Of a stretch of 64,000 nt of DNA, positions 23,438 through 31,219 are shown one piece after another. Where the stretch lies: positions 186,001 through 250,000 of the forward strand of contig DS480345.1 of the NCBI GenBank assembly GCA_000154345.1. Direction: 5' to 3'. Both the position numbers and the translations under genes were made by a program. The notes beneath the pieces were generated by a model that was not told the DNA's origin, did no database searches, and saw only the letters and a list, made by a program, of their open reading frames with translations. Source of the DNA: [Clostridium] leptum DSM 753 (GTDB taxonomy: Bacteria > Bacillota > Clostridia > Oscillospirales > Acutalibacteraceae). Position 1 is the stretch's first letter. Every line of letters starts with the position of its first letter.

Positions 23438-24570
23438 TCCCCCGGCGCCGGGATCCTATCGGCCTGTATCTGCACATCCCCTTTTGCGACGGCAAATGTC
23501 CCTACTGCGATTTTTATTCCCTGCCTGCCGGCAGCCGGACGATGGACGATTACTGCGGCCGTTTGATTTCAGAGCTTTTTCTCTGGGGTGAAAAATGCCC
23601 CCGCTTTGCGGACACTCTGTATTTCGGCGGCGGCACGCCCAGCCTTTTGGGCGCGGACCGCTTGTCCCGGCTGATTACAGCCGCTCAAAAGGCGTTTTCC
23701 TTCGTTCCAGGAGCTGAAATCACCGTGGAAATGAACCCTTGCTCCGCCGGCGGCTTCGATTTTCCGGCTTTGCGGATGGCGGGCGCCAACCGAATCTCCA
23801 TCGGGCTTCAGTCCGCCCTTGACGCGGAGCTTCAATTCTTAGGCCGGCGGCACACGGCGCGGCAGGCCTGGGATACGGCCGCGGCCGCTCAACGGGCCGG
23901 CTTCCGCAGCGTATCGCTGGACCTGATGCTGGGCCTGGAGGGCCAGACCACCGATTCCGTAAGGAAATCGGTGGCTTTTTGCCGTGACGCGGGCGTGACC
24001 CACGTCAGCGCCTATCTTTTGAAAATTGAGCCGGGCACCCGGTTTTTTCAGCAAAGAGAGGCTTTTCACCTGCCCGGCGACGACCAGGCCTCCGACTTGT
24101 ACCTGGCCGCCTGCCAGGCACTGGAGGAGGCCGGGCTTTTCCAATATGAAATTTCCAATTTCAGCGTTCCGGGCAAGGAAAGCCGCCATAATCTGAAATA
24201 CTGGAACGGGGACGAATATCTGGGCATCGGCCCCTCCGCTCACTCCTTTTTCGGCGGCAGGCGGTTTTATACCCCGAAAAGCCTTTCCGCCTTTTTTCAA
24301 GCCCCCCAGTATCTTCCGGAGGACCCGGATGAGTCAGCTATCCCGCCGGGAGGCCCGGAGGAGTACACTATGCTCCGGCTCAGGCTGTCGGAGGGGCTGA
24401 CCGAAGCCGGCTATCAGCAGAGATTTCAAACCCCTATTCCGGAGAAATACCGGAAAAACGCTCTCCGGTTCCAGGCCCCCGGCCTGACGCTCGTGGACAG
24501 CCAGGGGATCCGGCTCACCCGCCGGGGCTTTTTGGTTTCCAACCAGCTGATCGGCGAGATCCTGTGGTGA
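23434..24570 (+). CDS. hemW: HemW-like radical SAM heme chaperone
   Basis: A 378-residue radical SAM protein. The iron-sulfur motif is Cys18-x3-Cys22-x2-Cys25 within PFCDGKCPYCDFYS; in the family this pattern with the following Phe-Tyr marks the HemN/HemW branch. LYFGGGTPSLLG binds SAM, and SIGLQSALDAELQFLGRRH is another conserved block. The late HNLKYWNGDEYLGIGPSAHS is typical of HemW rather than coproporphyrinogen oxidase HemN, which has a longer N-terminus. HemW binds heme and inserts it into cytochromes. It overlaps the upstream lipoprotein gene by four bases. Confidence 0.92.
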   Translation: MIPRRRDPIGLYLHIPFCDGKCPYCDFYSLPAGSRTMDDYCGRLISELFLWGEKCPRFADTLYFGGGTPSLLGADRLSRLITAAQKAFSFVPGAEITVEMNPCSAGGFDFPALRMAGANRISIGLQSALDAELQFLGRRHTARQAWDTAAAAQRAGFRSVSLDLMLGLEGQTTDSVRKSVAFCRDAGVTHVSAYLLKIEPGTRFFQQREAFHLPGDDQASDLYLAACQALEEAGLFQYEISNFSVPGKESRHNLKYWNGDEYLGIGPSAHSFFGGRRFYTPKSLSAFFQAPQYLPEDPDESAIPPGGPEEYTMLRLRLSEGLTEAGYQQRFQTPIPEKYRKNALRFQAPGLTLVDSQGIRLTRRGFLVSNQLIGEILW

Positions 24571-24604
24571 CCCGGCCGGAAAAGAAGCTTTCCTGCCGCG
24601 GGCT

Positions 24605-24715
24605 GGTTCCGGAGCCGGACTGCGGTAAGCCGGCACGTCCGCCAGGATCCCGGAGCCGTGCGGAAGCCAAAGCTAAACGATCCCAGAGCCGTGCGGAAGC
24701 AGGGCTGGACGAAAG
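24605..24715. repeat. Short direct repeats in an intergenic spacer
   Basis: GATCCCGGAGCCGTGCGGAA (about 24646-24665) recurs as GATCCCAGAGCCGTGCGGAA (about 24679-24698), about 33 bp apart. A more degenerate copy starts about 24606 (GTTCCGGAGCCGGACTGCGG). Three tandem units of roughly 34-40 bp; no gene content. Confidence 0.55.
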
Positions 24716-24786
24716 CCAAGCCCGGGAGAAAAAGGCGTAAGCTTGCGATTCACAATTTTACCTGAGAACAGGAGAGACATGATACT

Positions 24787-25293
24787 ATGGCACAGCTGAA
24801 CATTGTAATGGTAGAGCCGGAAATCCCCCAAAACACCGGAAATGTAGCCCGTACCTGCGCCGCCACCGGCGCCAGGCTTCATTTGGTCGGCCCCATGGGC
24901 TTTACCATCGACGATAAAAAGCTCAAACGGGCAGGCCTGGATTACTGGCATTTGCTGGATATTACCTATTATGAGAATTTAGAGGAATTTTTTGAGAAAA
25001 ATAAAGGCGGAAATTTCTACTATTTTTCCACCAAAGCGCCTCACCGGCACACGGATCTTGCCTATCCGGACAACTGCTACCTGCTGTTCGGGAAGGAAAC
25101 CGCCGGCCTGCCGGAAAAGCTGCTGTTCGACAATCCGGACACCACGGTGCGGATTCCCATGATTGACGAGGCCAGGAGCTTAAACCTTTCCAACTCGGTC
25201 GCTGTCGGCGTTTACGAGGTGCTGCGCCAGTGGGGTTACCCCGAGCTTCAGTGCAGCGGACAGCTCCGGGCCTACCGCTGGCCCGGCAAATAA
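24787..25293 (+). CDS. trmL: tRNA (cytidine/uridine-2'-O)-34 methyltransferase
   Basis: A 168-residue SPOUT-fold enzyme that methylates the wobble ribose of tRNA-Leu with SAM. Motif 1 is VEPEIPQNTGNVARTCAATG, motif 2 LLFGKETAGLP and motif 3 IPMIDEARSLNLSNSVAV, all intact; together they form the trefoil knot. Length is usual for TrmL and there is no RNA-binding extension. AGGAGA lies upstream of the ATG. It appears monocistronic between GC-rich spacers. Confidence 0.96.
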   Translation: MAQLNIVMVEPEIPQNTGNVARTCAATGARLHLVGPMGFTIDDKKLKRAGLDYWHLLDITYYENLEEFFEKNKGGNFYYFSTKAPHRHTDLAYPDNCYLLFGKETAGLPEKLLFDNPDTTVRIPMIDEARSLNLSNSVAVGVYEVLRQWGYPELQCSGQLRAYRWPGK

Positions 25294-25675
25294 TCTTTTC
25301 TCTTTTCCGCCTGCCGTCCCTTTGGAAGCCATCTTGGCGGCGCCGGTGCGCCGTATTTGCGCCGGGCAAAAGCCTTTCCGCTCCTGGCGCGCGGCGGATT
25401 TCCGCATCCGGCCGCCGGCCCCTAAAGGGCCTGTCCTGCTGTTTTTCTCAAGGGGCTTCAAAACCGGCCTTCAGCCTCTGTTTTGTAAATACCCATAAGT
25501 AAAGACAGAACCCACAAAAAAAGCGGAGGCTTTTCCGTTTATTTCGGAGGAAGGGCAGGAAGGGGCATGATTCCTTGTTTTCTCAATGAAAAAGGCTTGA
25601 AAAAATTACAAAGGTAGAGTACAATAAGGTAGGATTTGTCAATTAGTTATCAATATGTTGAAAGGGTGTTTTCAC
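25294..25675. other. Intergenic region with the pgk promoter
   Basis: A GC-rich half (25294-25500) without recognisable content is followed by an AT-rich half carrying the pgk promoter. A weak frame over 25230-25502 is a shadow without a ribosome site. Confidence 0.5.
25597..25625 (+). promoter_or_regulatory. Sigma-A promoter of pgk
   Basis: TTGAAA (25597-25602), 17-bp spacer, TACAAT (25620-25625), 50 bp upstream of the pgk ATG. Confidence 0.7.
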
Positions 25676-26872
25676 ATGGATTATTCAAAGAAAAAAACAG
25701 TGGAAGATATCGACGTAGCCGGGAAAAAAGTTCTGGTCCGCTGCGATTTCAACGTTCCGCTGGATGAAAACGGCAATATCACCGATACCAAGCGTATCGA
25801 CGAGGCTATGAAGACCATCAATTACCTGGTAAGCCATAACGCCAAGGTCATTCTGTGCTCTCACCTGGGCCGTCCCAAGGGCGAAGTCAATATGAAATAT
25901 TCCTTAAAGCCCGTAGCCGCTTATCTTTCCAAGAAGCTGGGCTTTGACGTAAAAATGGCCTCTGACGTAGTGGGAGATTCCGCCAAGGCGATCGCCGCCG
26001 ATTTAAAGGACGGCGAGGTCGAGCTGCTGGAAAACGTCCGCTTTGAAAAGGGCGAAACCAAAAATGATCCCGAGCTGGCCAAGGCTATGGCCTCTCTGGC
26101 TGAGATCTATGTCAACGACGCCTTCGGCACCGCTCACAGAGCCCATGCCTCTACCGCCGGCGTGGCCGATTACCTGCCCGCTGTCTGCGGCTACCTGATC
26201 CAGAAGGAAATTTCCGTCATGGGCACCGCCCTGTCTAATCCGAAGCGCCCCTTCGTCGCTATCCTGGGCGGCGCCAAGGTTTCCGACAAGATCGGCGTTA
26301 TCAACAACCTGCTGGAAAAGGTCGATACCCTGATCATCGGCGGCGGCATGGCTTACACCTTTATGAACGCTCTGGGCTATTCCATCGGCACCTCCATCTG
26401 CGAGGCGGACAAGGTTGAGCTGGCCAAGGACATGATGGCCAAGGCAAAGGACAAGGGCGTGAAGTTCCTGATCCCCGTGGACAACAGAGTGGGCGACAAA
26501 TACGCTCCTGACTGCAATCATAAGCTGGTAAACTCCGACAACATTCCCGACGGCTGGATGGGTCTGGATATCGGACCTAAGACCGAGGCCCTGTTCGCCG
26601 ACGCCATCAAGGGCGCCGGAACCGTTGTCTGGAACGGACCGATGGGCGTATCCGAGTGGGATAATTTCGCCAGCGGCACCATCGCTGTGGCGAAGGCGGT
26701 CGCCGAAAGCGGCGCCATCTCTATTATCGGCGGCGGCGACTCCGCGGCTGCTGTGGAAAAGCTGGGCTTTGCCGACAAGATGACTCATATCTCCACCGGC
26801 GGCGGCGCTTCTCTGGAATTCCTGGAGGGCCTGGTGCTGCCGGGCATCGCCTGCCTGAACGACAAGGACTAA
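25676..26872 (+). CDS. pgk: Phosphoglycerate kinase
   Basis: A 398-residue cytosolic enzyme that transfers phosphate from 1,3-bisphosphoglycerate to ADP. The PGK signature KKVLVRCDFNVPLDENG is near residue 25; HLGRPKGE binds the substrate, GGAKVSDKIGV and the C-terminal GGGDSAAAVEKLG bind the nucleotide. ATG at 25676 follows AAAGGG by 9 bases; an ATG seven codons upstream is less likely because it would put the ribosome site inside the gene. First of the pgk-tpiA-gpmI set. No gapA is present in the window. Confidence 0.98.
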   Translation: MDYSKKKTVEDIDVAGKKVLVRCDFNVPLDENGNITDTKRIDEAMKTINYLVSHNAKVILCSHLGRPKGEVNMKYSLKPVAAYLSKKLGFDVKMASDVVGDSAKAIAADLKDGEVELLENVRFEKGETKNDPELAKAMASLAEIYVNDAFGTAHRAHASTAGVADYLPAVCGYLIQKEISVMGTALSNPKRPFVAILGGAKVSDKIGVINNLLEKVDTLIIGGGMAYTFMNALGYSIGTSICEADKVELAKDMMAKAKDKGVKFLIPVDNRVGDKYAPDCNHKLVNSDNIPDGWMGLDIGPKTEALFADAIKGAGTVVWNGPMGVSEWDNFASGTIAVAKAVAESGAISIIGGGDSAAAVEKLGFADKMTHISTGGGASLEFLEGLVLPGIACLNDKD

Positions 26873-26978
26873 GCGCAGGCTTTCTCCCTTTTACCGCAGA
26901 CGCGGAAAAACGGGCCTATTTACCCCGCCCTGTTTCCCCGGCGCGCTAAGCGCCCGTCTGCCTGAGCTACGACGTCTG

Positions 26979-27015
26979 AAAAGCGGCGCGGGGTTACCTC
27001 CCGCGCCGCTTTTTT
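26979..27015 (+). terminator. Strong terminator between pgk and tpiA
   Basis: Perfect stem GCGGCGCGGG with CCCGCGCCGC, 7-base loop, then T6. It lies 107 bp after pgk and 62 bp before tpiA, so readthrough or a separate promoter must supply tpiA. Confidence 0.85.
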
Positions 27016-27076
27016 CACTGATGGATCAAAGGCCCCCGCGCCGCGGCGCCGGCGGGCAAAGAAAGGATTGTTTACT

Positions 27077-27844
27077 ATGAACAAGCAACTGAGAAAAGCT
27101 GTTATCGCCGGAAACTGGAAAATGAACAAGACTCCCTCTGAGGCCAAGGCTCTGCTGGAGGAAATCAAGCCTCTGGTTAAGGACGCCGGCTGCGACGTAG
27201 TGGTCTGCGTTCCCTATGTGGATCTGTGCACCGCATTGGAGGCCACCAAGGGCACCAACATCGGCGTGGGTGCGGAAAACTGCCATTGGGCCGAGTCCGG
27301 CGCTTTCACCGGCGAAATTTCCGCCGTGATGCTCAAGGAAATGGGCGTACAGTACGTCATCACCGGCCACAGCGAGCGCAGAACCTATTTCGGCGATACC
27401 GACGTCACCGTACAAAAGAGGACCAGAGCCGCTTTGGATGCCGGTCTCACCGTTATCGTGTGCGTAGGCGAATACCTGGAGCAGCGTGAGCAGGGCGTCA
27501 CCGCCGAGCTGGTCGCTATGCAGACTAAGATCGCCCTGGGCGGCGTTTCCAAGGAAGAGCTGAAGAGAATTATCATCGCCTACGAGCCTGTCTGGGCCAT
27601 CGGCACCGGCAAGACCGCTACCGCTGAGCAGGCCAACGAGGTCTGCGCCCAGATCCGCAAGGTGATCGCCGGCCTGTACGACCAGGAAGCCGCCGACGGC
27701 ATTACCATTCAGTACGGCGGCTCCATGAACGCCAAGAACGCCGACGAGCTGGTAGCCCAGCCTGACGTGGACGGCGGCCTCATCGGCGGCGCCGCTTTGA
27801 AGGCTCCCGATTTCGCCGCGATTGTAAAAGCGGCTTCTAAATAA
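27077..27844 (+). CDS. tpiA: Triosephosphate isomerase
   Basis: A 255-residue TIM-barrel enzyme interconverting dihydroxyacetone phosphate and glyceraldehyde-3-phosphate. Catalytic residues are Lys15 (AGNWKMNK), His98 (ITGHSERR) and Glu170 (AYEPVWAIGTGKTA). The phosphate loop YGGSMNAKN is present. ATG at 27077 follows AAAGGA; a TTG three codons upstream is not needed. It lies between pgk and gpmI in a conserved glycolytic arrangement. Confidence 0.98.
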   Translation: MNKQLRKAVIAGNWKMNKTPSEAKALLEEIKPLVKDAGCDVVVCVPYVDLCTALEATKGTNIGVGAENCHWAESGAFTGEISAVMLKEMGVQYVITGHSERRTYFGDTDVTVQKRTRAALDAGLTVIVCVGEYLEQREQGVTAELVAMQTKIALGGVSKEELKRIIIAYEPVWAIGTGKTATAEQANEVCAQIRKVIAGLYDQEAADGITIQYGGSMNAKNADELVAQPDVDGGLIGGAALKAPDFAAIVKAASK

Positions 27845-27861
27845 GTTTGAAACGGAATTGG

Positions 27862-27899
27862 CGGCGGACGTTCCTTTGGTATAAAAGGGACCTCCGCCG
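27862..27899. terminator. Hairpin between tpiA and gpmI
   Basis: CGGCGGACGTTCCTTT pairs imperfectly with AAAGGGACCTCCGCCG around a 6-base loop. There is no T-run, so it may be an mRNA stability element or a weak terminator. Confidence 0.4.
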
Positions 27900-28084
27900 T
27901 ACATGTTAACAGGGTTAAGGCGCTCACGAAACATTTTCGCTCTTTTGGGCGCCTGGCCCAAGCCTGGCCCGCACGCGCCCGAACGCTTAACGCCGGCCAA
28001 AAGCATTTGGCCTCTTGGGCTGGAGGGCTTCTGTCCAAAGCGCCGGGCAAACGGGGAATCCCCACGAAAAGGAGACACTGACCA

Positions 28085-29599
28085 ATGAAAAAACCTTTAA
28101 TGCTTATGATTATGGACGGCTTCGGCTTTGCTCCCGCTGAAGGCAACGCCATTAAAGCCGCCAATACTCCGAATCTGGATAAGCTTTTCTCTGAAAATCC
28201 TCTGACCCAGATCGGCGCTTCCGGCATGGACGTGGGCCTGCCGGACGGCCAGATGGGAAACTCTGAGGTCGGCCACACCAACATCGGCGCGGGCCGGGTC
28301 GTCTATCAGGAGCTGACCCGGATTACCAAGTCCATTCAGGAAGGCGATTTCTTCGAAAATCCGGCTCTTTTAGACGCCGTCAACAACGCGCTGAACAATG
28401 GCAAGGCCCTCCATCTCATCGGCCTGCTGTCCGACGGCGGCGTCCACAGCCATAACACCCACCTCTATGCCATCGTGGAGCTGGCTAAGCGCCGCGGCTT
28501 GAAGGATGTGTATATCCACGCTCTGCTGGACGGCCGCGACGTACCGCCCTCCTCCGGCAAGGATTATGTGCAGGAATGCGCTGATAAGCTGAAGGAAATC
28601 GGCGTGGGCAAAATCGCTACGGTAATGGGCCGCTACTACGCCATGGACCGCGACAACCGCTGGGACCGTGTGGAAAAGGCCTATGCCGCCATGGTTTACG
28701 GCGAGGGCGTCCAGGCACAGTGCCCTGTGGAGGCGGTGGCCGACAGCTACGCCAAGGAGGTTACCGACGAATTCGTGGTGCCTGCCGTGTGCGCCGGCGG
28801 CGCTCAGATCGGCGCCGGGGATTCGGTGGTATTCTTCAACTTCCGTCCGGACCGGGCCAGGGAAATCACCCGCACCTTTGTGGATCCGGCTTTCAAGGGC
28901 TTTGAGCGGAAGAAAGGCTTCTTCCCCCTGACCTATGTGTGCATGACCCAGTACGACGCGACCATGCCCAATGTCGAGGTGGCCTTTAAGCCGGAATCTC
29001 TGACCAACACCTTCGGCGAATATATCTCCAAGCTTGGCATGAAGCAGCTCCGGATCGCGGAAACCGAAAAATACGCTCATGTGACCTTCTTCTTCAACGG
29101 CGGCGTAGAGGAGCCCTATCCGGGCGAGGACCGGGCGCTGATCCCTTCTCCCAAGGTTGCCACCTACGACCTTCAGCCTGAAATGAGCGCTTATCTGGTC
29201 ACCGACGAGGTATTAAAGCGCATCCATTCCGGAGAATATGACGTGATTATTTTGAACTTCGCCAACTGCGACATGGTCGGCCATACCGGCGTGTTCAGCG
29301 CCGCGGTAGCCGCCGTGGAGGCAGTGGACACCTGCGTCGGCAAGGTAGCCGCCGCCATCAAGGAGATGGACGGTGTTCTGCTGATTACCGCCGACCACGG
29401 CAACGCCGATAAGATGGTAGCTGAGGACGGCGAACCCTTCACCGCACACACCACCAACCCGGTGCCCTTCTGTGTGGTAGGCTACGACTGCAAGCTGAGG
29501 GAGGGCGGCCGTCTGGCGGACATCGCTCCCACCATGCTGAAAATTCTGAATGTTCCCCAGCCCAAGGAAATGACCGGGGAGTCGATTATCCAGGGTTAA
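28085..29599 (+). CDS. gpmI: 2,3-bisphosphoglycerate-independent phosphoglycerate mutase
   Basis: A 504-residue manganese-dependent mutase of the alkaline phosphatase superfamily, converting 3- to 2-phosphoglycerate. The metal site starts LMIMDGFG (Asp11). The phosphorylated Ser is Ser60 in GQMGNSEVGHTNIGAGR. HALLDGRDVPPSSG, FFNFRPDRAREIT and ITADHGNADKM supply further metal and substrate ligands. AAAGGAGA precedes the ATG by 9 bases. Last gene of the glycolytic set, closed by a strong terminator. Confidence 0.98.
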   Translation: MKKPLMLMIMDGFGFAPAEGNAIKAANTPNLDKLFSENPLTQIGASGMDVGLPDGQMGNSEVGHTNIGAGRVVYQELTRITKSIQEGDFFENPALLDAVNNALNNGKALHLIGLLSDGGVHSHNTHLYAIVELAKRRGLKDVYIHALLDGRDVPPSSGKDYVQECADKLKEIGVGKIATVMGRYYAMDRDNRWDRVEKAYAAMVYGEGVQAQCPVEAVADSYAKEVTDEFVVPAVCAGGAQIGAGDSVVFFNFRPDRAREITRTFVDPAFKGFERKKGFFPLTYVCMTQYDATMPNVEVAFKPESLTNTFGEYISKLGMKQLRIAETEKYAHVTFFFNGGVEEPYPGEDRALIPSPKVATYDLQPEMSAYLVTDEVLKRIHSGEYDVIILNFANCDMVGHTGVFSAAVAAVEAVDTCVGKVAAAIKEMDGVLLITADHGNADKMVAEDGEPFTAHTTNPVPFCVVGYDCKLREGGRLADIAPTMLKILNVPQPKEMTGESIIQG

Positions 29600-29624
29600 T
29601 TTTTCGGGAAAGCCCGGTAAACGT

Positions 29625-29657
29625 AAAAAACTCCAGGAAGCTTTCCTGGAGTTTTTT
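29625..29657 (+). terminator. Terminator of gpmI
   Basis: ACTCCAGGAA/TTCCTGGAGT stem with flanking A6 and T6, 25 bp after the stop. Confidence 0.92.
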
Positions 29658-29766
29658 ATTGTTCTTTCAAGAGACTCCCAGCGCCGCGGCACTTTAAAAT
29701 GGATCAAAAAGAGGGGCCGCAAGCCTGACTTTATGCCTTGTGAACGGTTTAGTGAATTTTCTCCCC

Positions 29767-29794
29767 TTGATTTTCCCTCTATGTCCGCTACAAT
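29767..29794 (+). promoter_or_regulatory. Promoter of the FMN-reductase-like gene
   Basis: TTGATT (29767-29772), 16-bp spacer, TACAAT (29789-29794). It is about 185 bp before the start codon, so the leader is long. Confidence 0.5.
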
Positions 29795-29979
29795 ATAGAT
29801 AACAGCTCCCGCGGCAGGCTTACGGCTGAGGCCTTCGCCGCAGGACAGCCGCCCCGGAAAAGCCCGCAAGGGGCAAAAATCCACAAAGGCGATCCTGCGC
29901 CTTTGGAACACGCGGTTTCGGCCGTTTTTGCCTTAAGGCTGCGGGCGGCAGCCACAATAAACAAAAAAGGATGATTTTT

Positions 29980-30537
29980 ATGGGTAAAAAAATTATAGTG
30001 CTCAATGGTTCCCCCAGACGCGGCGGAAACACCGCCGCCTTAGTTGACCGGTTTCTCCAGGGCGCCAAGGAAGCCGGCCACCAGGTAACCCGGTTTGACC
30101 TGCGCGACATGGAGATTCATCCCTGTCTCGGCTGTTATGGCGGCGGAAAAGACCTAAACAGTCCTTGCGTGCAGAAGGACGCCATGGATGAGATTTATCC
30201 GGTGTACCGTGAGGCGGATGTGGTGATATTCGCCTCTCCCATGTACTTTTGGACCATCAGCGGCCAGCTCAAATGCGCCCTGGACCGGCTTTTCGCCACA
30301 GCGGAGGGCTATCCCGATTACCGGGTTCCCTGTAAGGAGTGCGCTCTGCTGATGGCCGCGGAGGGCGAGGAGGATGACAATTTTGAGCCCATCATCCACT
30401 ATTACCAGTCGTTGGTCAAGCATCTGCGGTGGCGGGATCTTGGCTGTGTCTTCGCTAAGGGCGTGGCGGCGGTAGGCGATATTCAGGGAAATCCTGCGCT
30501 GGACCAGGCCAAAGCCCTGGGCGCGGCGCTGAAATAG
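29980..30537 (+). CDS. NADPH-dependent FMN reductase-like flavoprotein
   Basis: A 185-residue flavodoxin-fold protein. VLNGSPRRGGNTAALVDRFL is the FMN phosphate loop, and ASPMYFWTISGQLKCALDRL closes the flavin site. CLGCYGG is the iron-sulfur-like Cys pair often found in the iron-sulfur flavoprotein subfamily, but the full compact Cys motif is not evident. ATG at 29980 is preferred since AAAAAGG then sits 9 bases upstream; the ATG three codons earlier is too close to it. It is monocistronic between a promoter and a terminator. Partner unknown. Confidence 0.88.
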   Translation: MGKKIIVLNGSPRRGGNTAALVDRFLQGAKEAGHQVTRFDLRDMEIHPCLGCYGGGKDLNSPCVQKDAMDEIYPVYREADVVIFASPMYFWTISGQLKCALDRLFATAEGYPDYRVPCKECALLMAAEGEEDDNFEPIIHYYQSLVKHLRWRDLGCVFAKGVAAVGDIQGNPALDQAKALGAALK

Positions 30538-30642
30538 CCCGGCAAATTGTCAAAGCCGGAAAACCACAAGCCGGCTTTATCATCTTCGAACAGCGGCGCA
30601 AACAGTAGAGCCACTCGATTTTAGCCCTACCCTTCCGTTTAC

Positions 30643-30679
30643 AAAAAAGCGTTTCGCGAAAACCTGCGAAACGCTTTTT
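30643..30679. terminator. Bidirectional terminator
   Basis: AAAAAGCGTTTCGC pairs with GCGAAACGCTTTTT around an 8-base loop, between convergent genes. Confidence 0.92.
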
Positions 30680-30697
30680 CTCTCTGAGCCGCTCCCT

Positions 30698-31072
30698 TCA
30701 CTTGCCTTTGGTCAGCGCAAAGCTTTGCCGGAGCAGGCTGAACAACTCCTCCTGGGGGATTGTACCGTTCAAAATGGCGCTGACCCATTTTTCCTTATTC
30801 ATATGATATGCCGGAAAATACCGCTGATAGTCTATCAGACCTCCCAGCACCAGCGGGTCGCATTTTATATTCAAGATGTCCACGGCGCCTTGACCGGAAA
30901 GCCCCAGCCGTTTCGGTGGGATTTCCAAAATAAGCCCGTACCACTTGGCGGTATCCTGATGGCGGAGCACCGCGCTTTTCGGATCCTTCAGCCACGGGTA
31001 GTCCGGCAGCGTGCCAAAGGTCCTTTCGGCATAGTCCAAAACGCTTTTCCGATCTGCAAAAACAGGTTCCAT
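30698..31072 (-). CDS. MmcQ/YjbR-family protein
   Basis: A 124-residue small protein of the YjbR double-wing fold. The opening helix VLDYAERTFGTLPDYPW, then LRHQDTAKWYGLI, ILNIKCDPL and YFPAYHMNKEKWVSAIL are typical of the family. ATG at 31072 lies 6 bases after AGGAGG; the open frame reaches 31 codons further without family match. Family members are DNA-binding-like or methyl-group related, but function is not firmly known. It follows dinB on the same strand. Confidence 0.85.
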   Translation of the reverse strand: MEPVFADRKSVLDYAERTFGTLPDYPWLKDPKSAVLRHQDTAKWYGLILEIPPKRLGLSGQGAVDILNIKCDPLVLGGLIDYQRYFPAYHMNKEKWVSAILNGTIPQEELFSLLRQSFALTKGK

Positions 31073-31141
31073 AGGCTTCCTCCTAATACAAATTTTAGAT
31101 TCTTTTTGTATCCGGACGGCTTGCGGCATAAGCCTTTCCAG

Positions 31142-31182
31142 ATGGGTGAAAGGGGGGCTTCTCACAGCGTCCTTTCACCCAT
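31142..31182. repeat. 12-bp perfect inverted repeat after dinB
   Basis: ATGGGTGAAAGG (31142-31153) pairs with CCTTTCACCCAT (31171-31182), 17-base loop. There is no T-run on the leftward side and only a short one on the right. It may be a weak terminator between dinB and the YjbR-like gene. Confidence 0.45.
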
Positions 31183-31219
31183 TTTCTGGCTTGGTATGAT
31201 TTTCTCCGCCAGGGTGGCG

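Larger units (their letters stand above)
29600..29979. other. Intergenic region after gpmI
   Basis: Holds the gpmI terminator (29625-29657) and a promoter (29767-29794) for the flavoprotein. The stretch 29810-29950 is GC-rich without recognisable content. Confidence 0.5.

Noticed and set aside
24605..24715. CRISPR-like array
   Set aside because: Repeats are only three, degenerate, closely spaced, without uniform spacers or cas genes.
26003..26788. 261-codon leftward frame inside pgk
   Set aside because: Antisense shadow; pgk motifs are intact on the plus strand.
27026..28078. 350-codon leftward frame opposite tpiA
   Set aside because: Antisense shadow of tpiA and its spacer; no domain.
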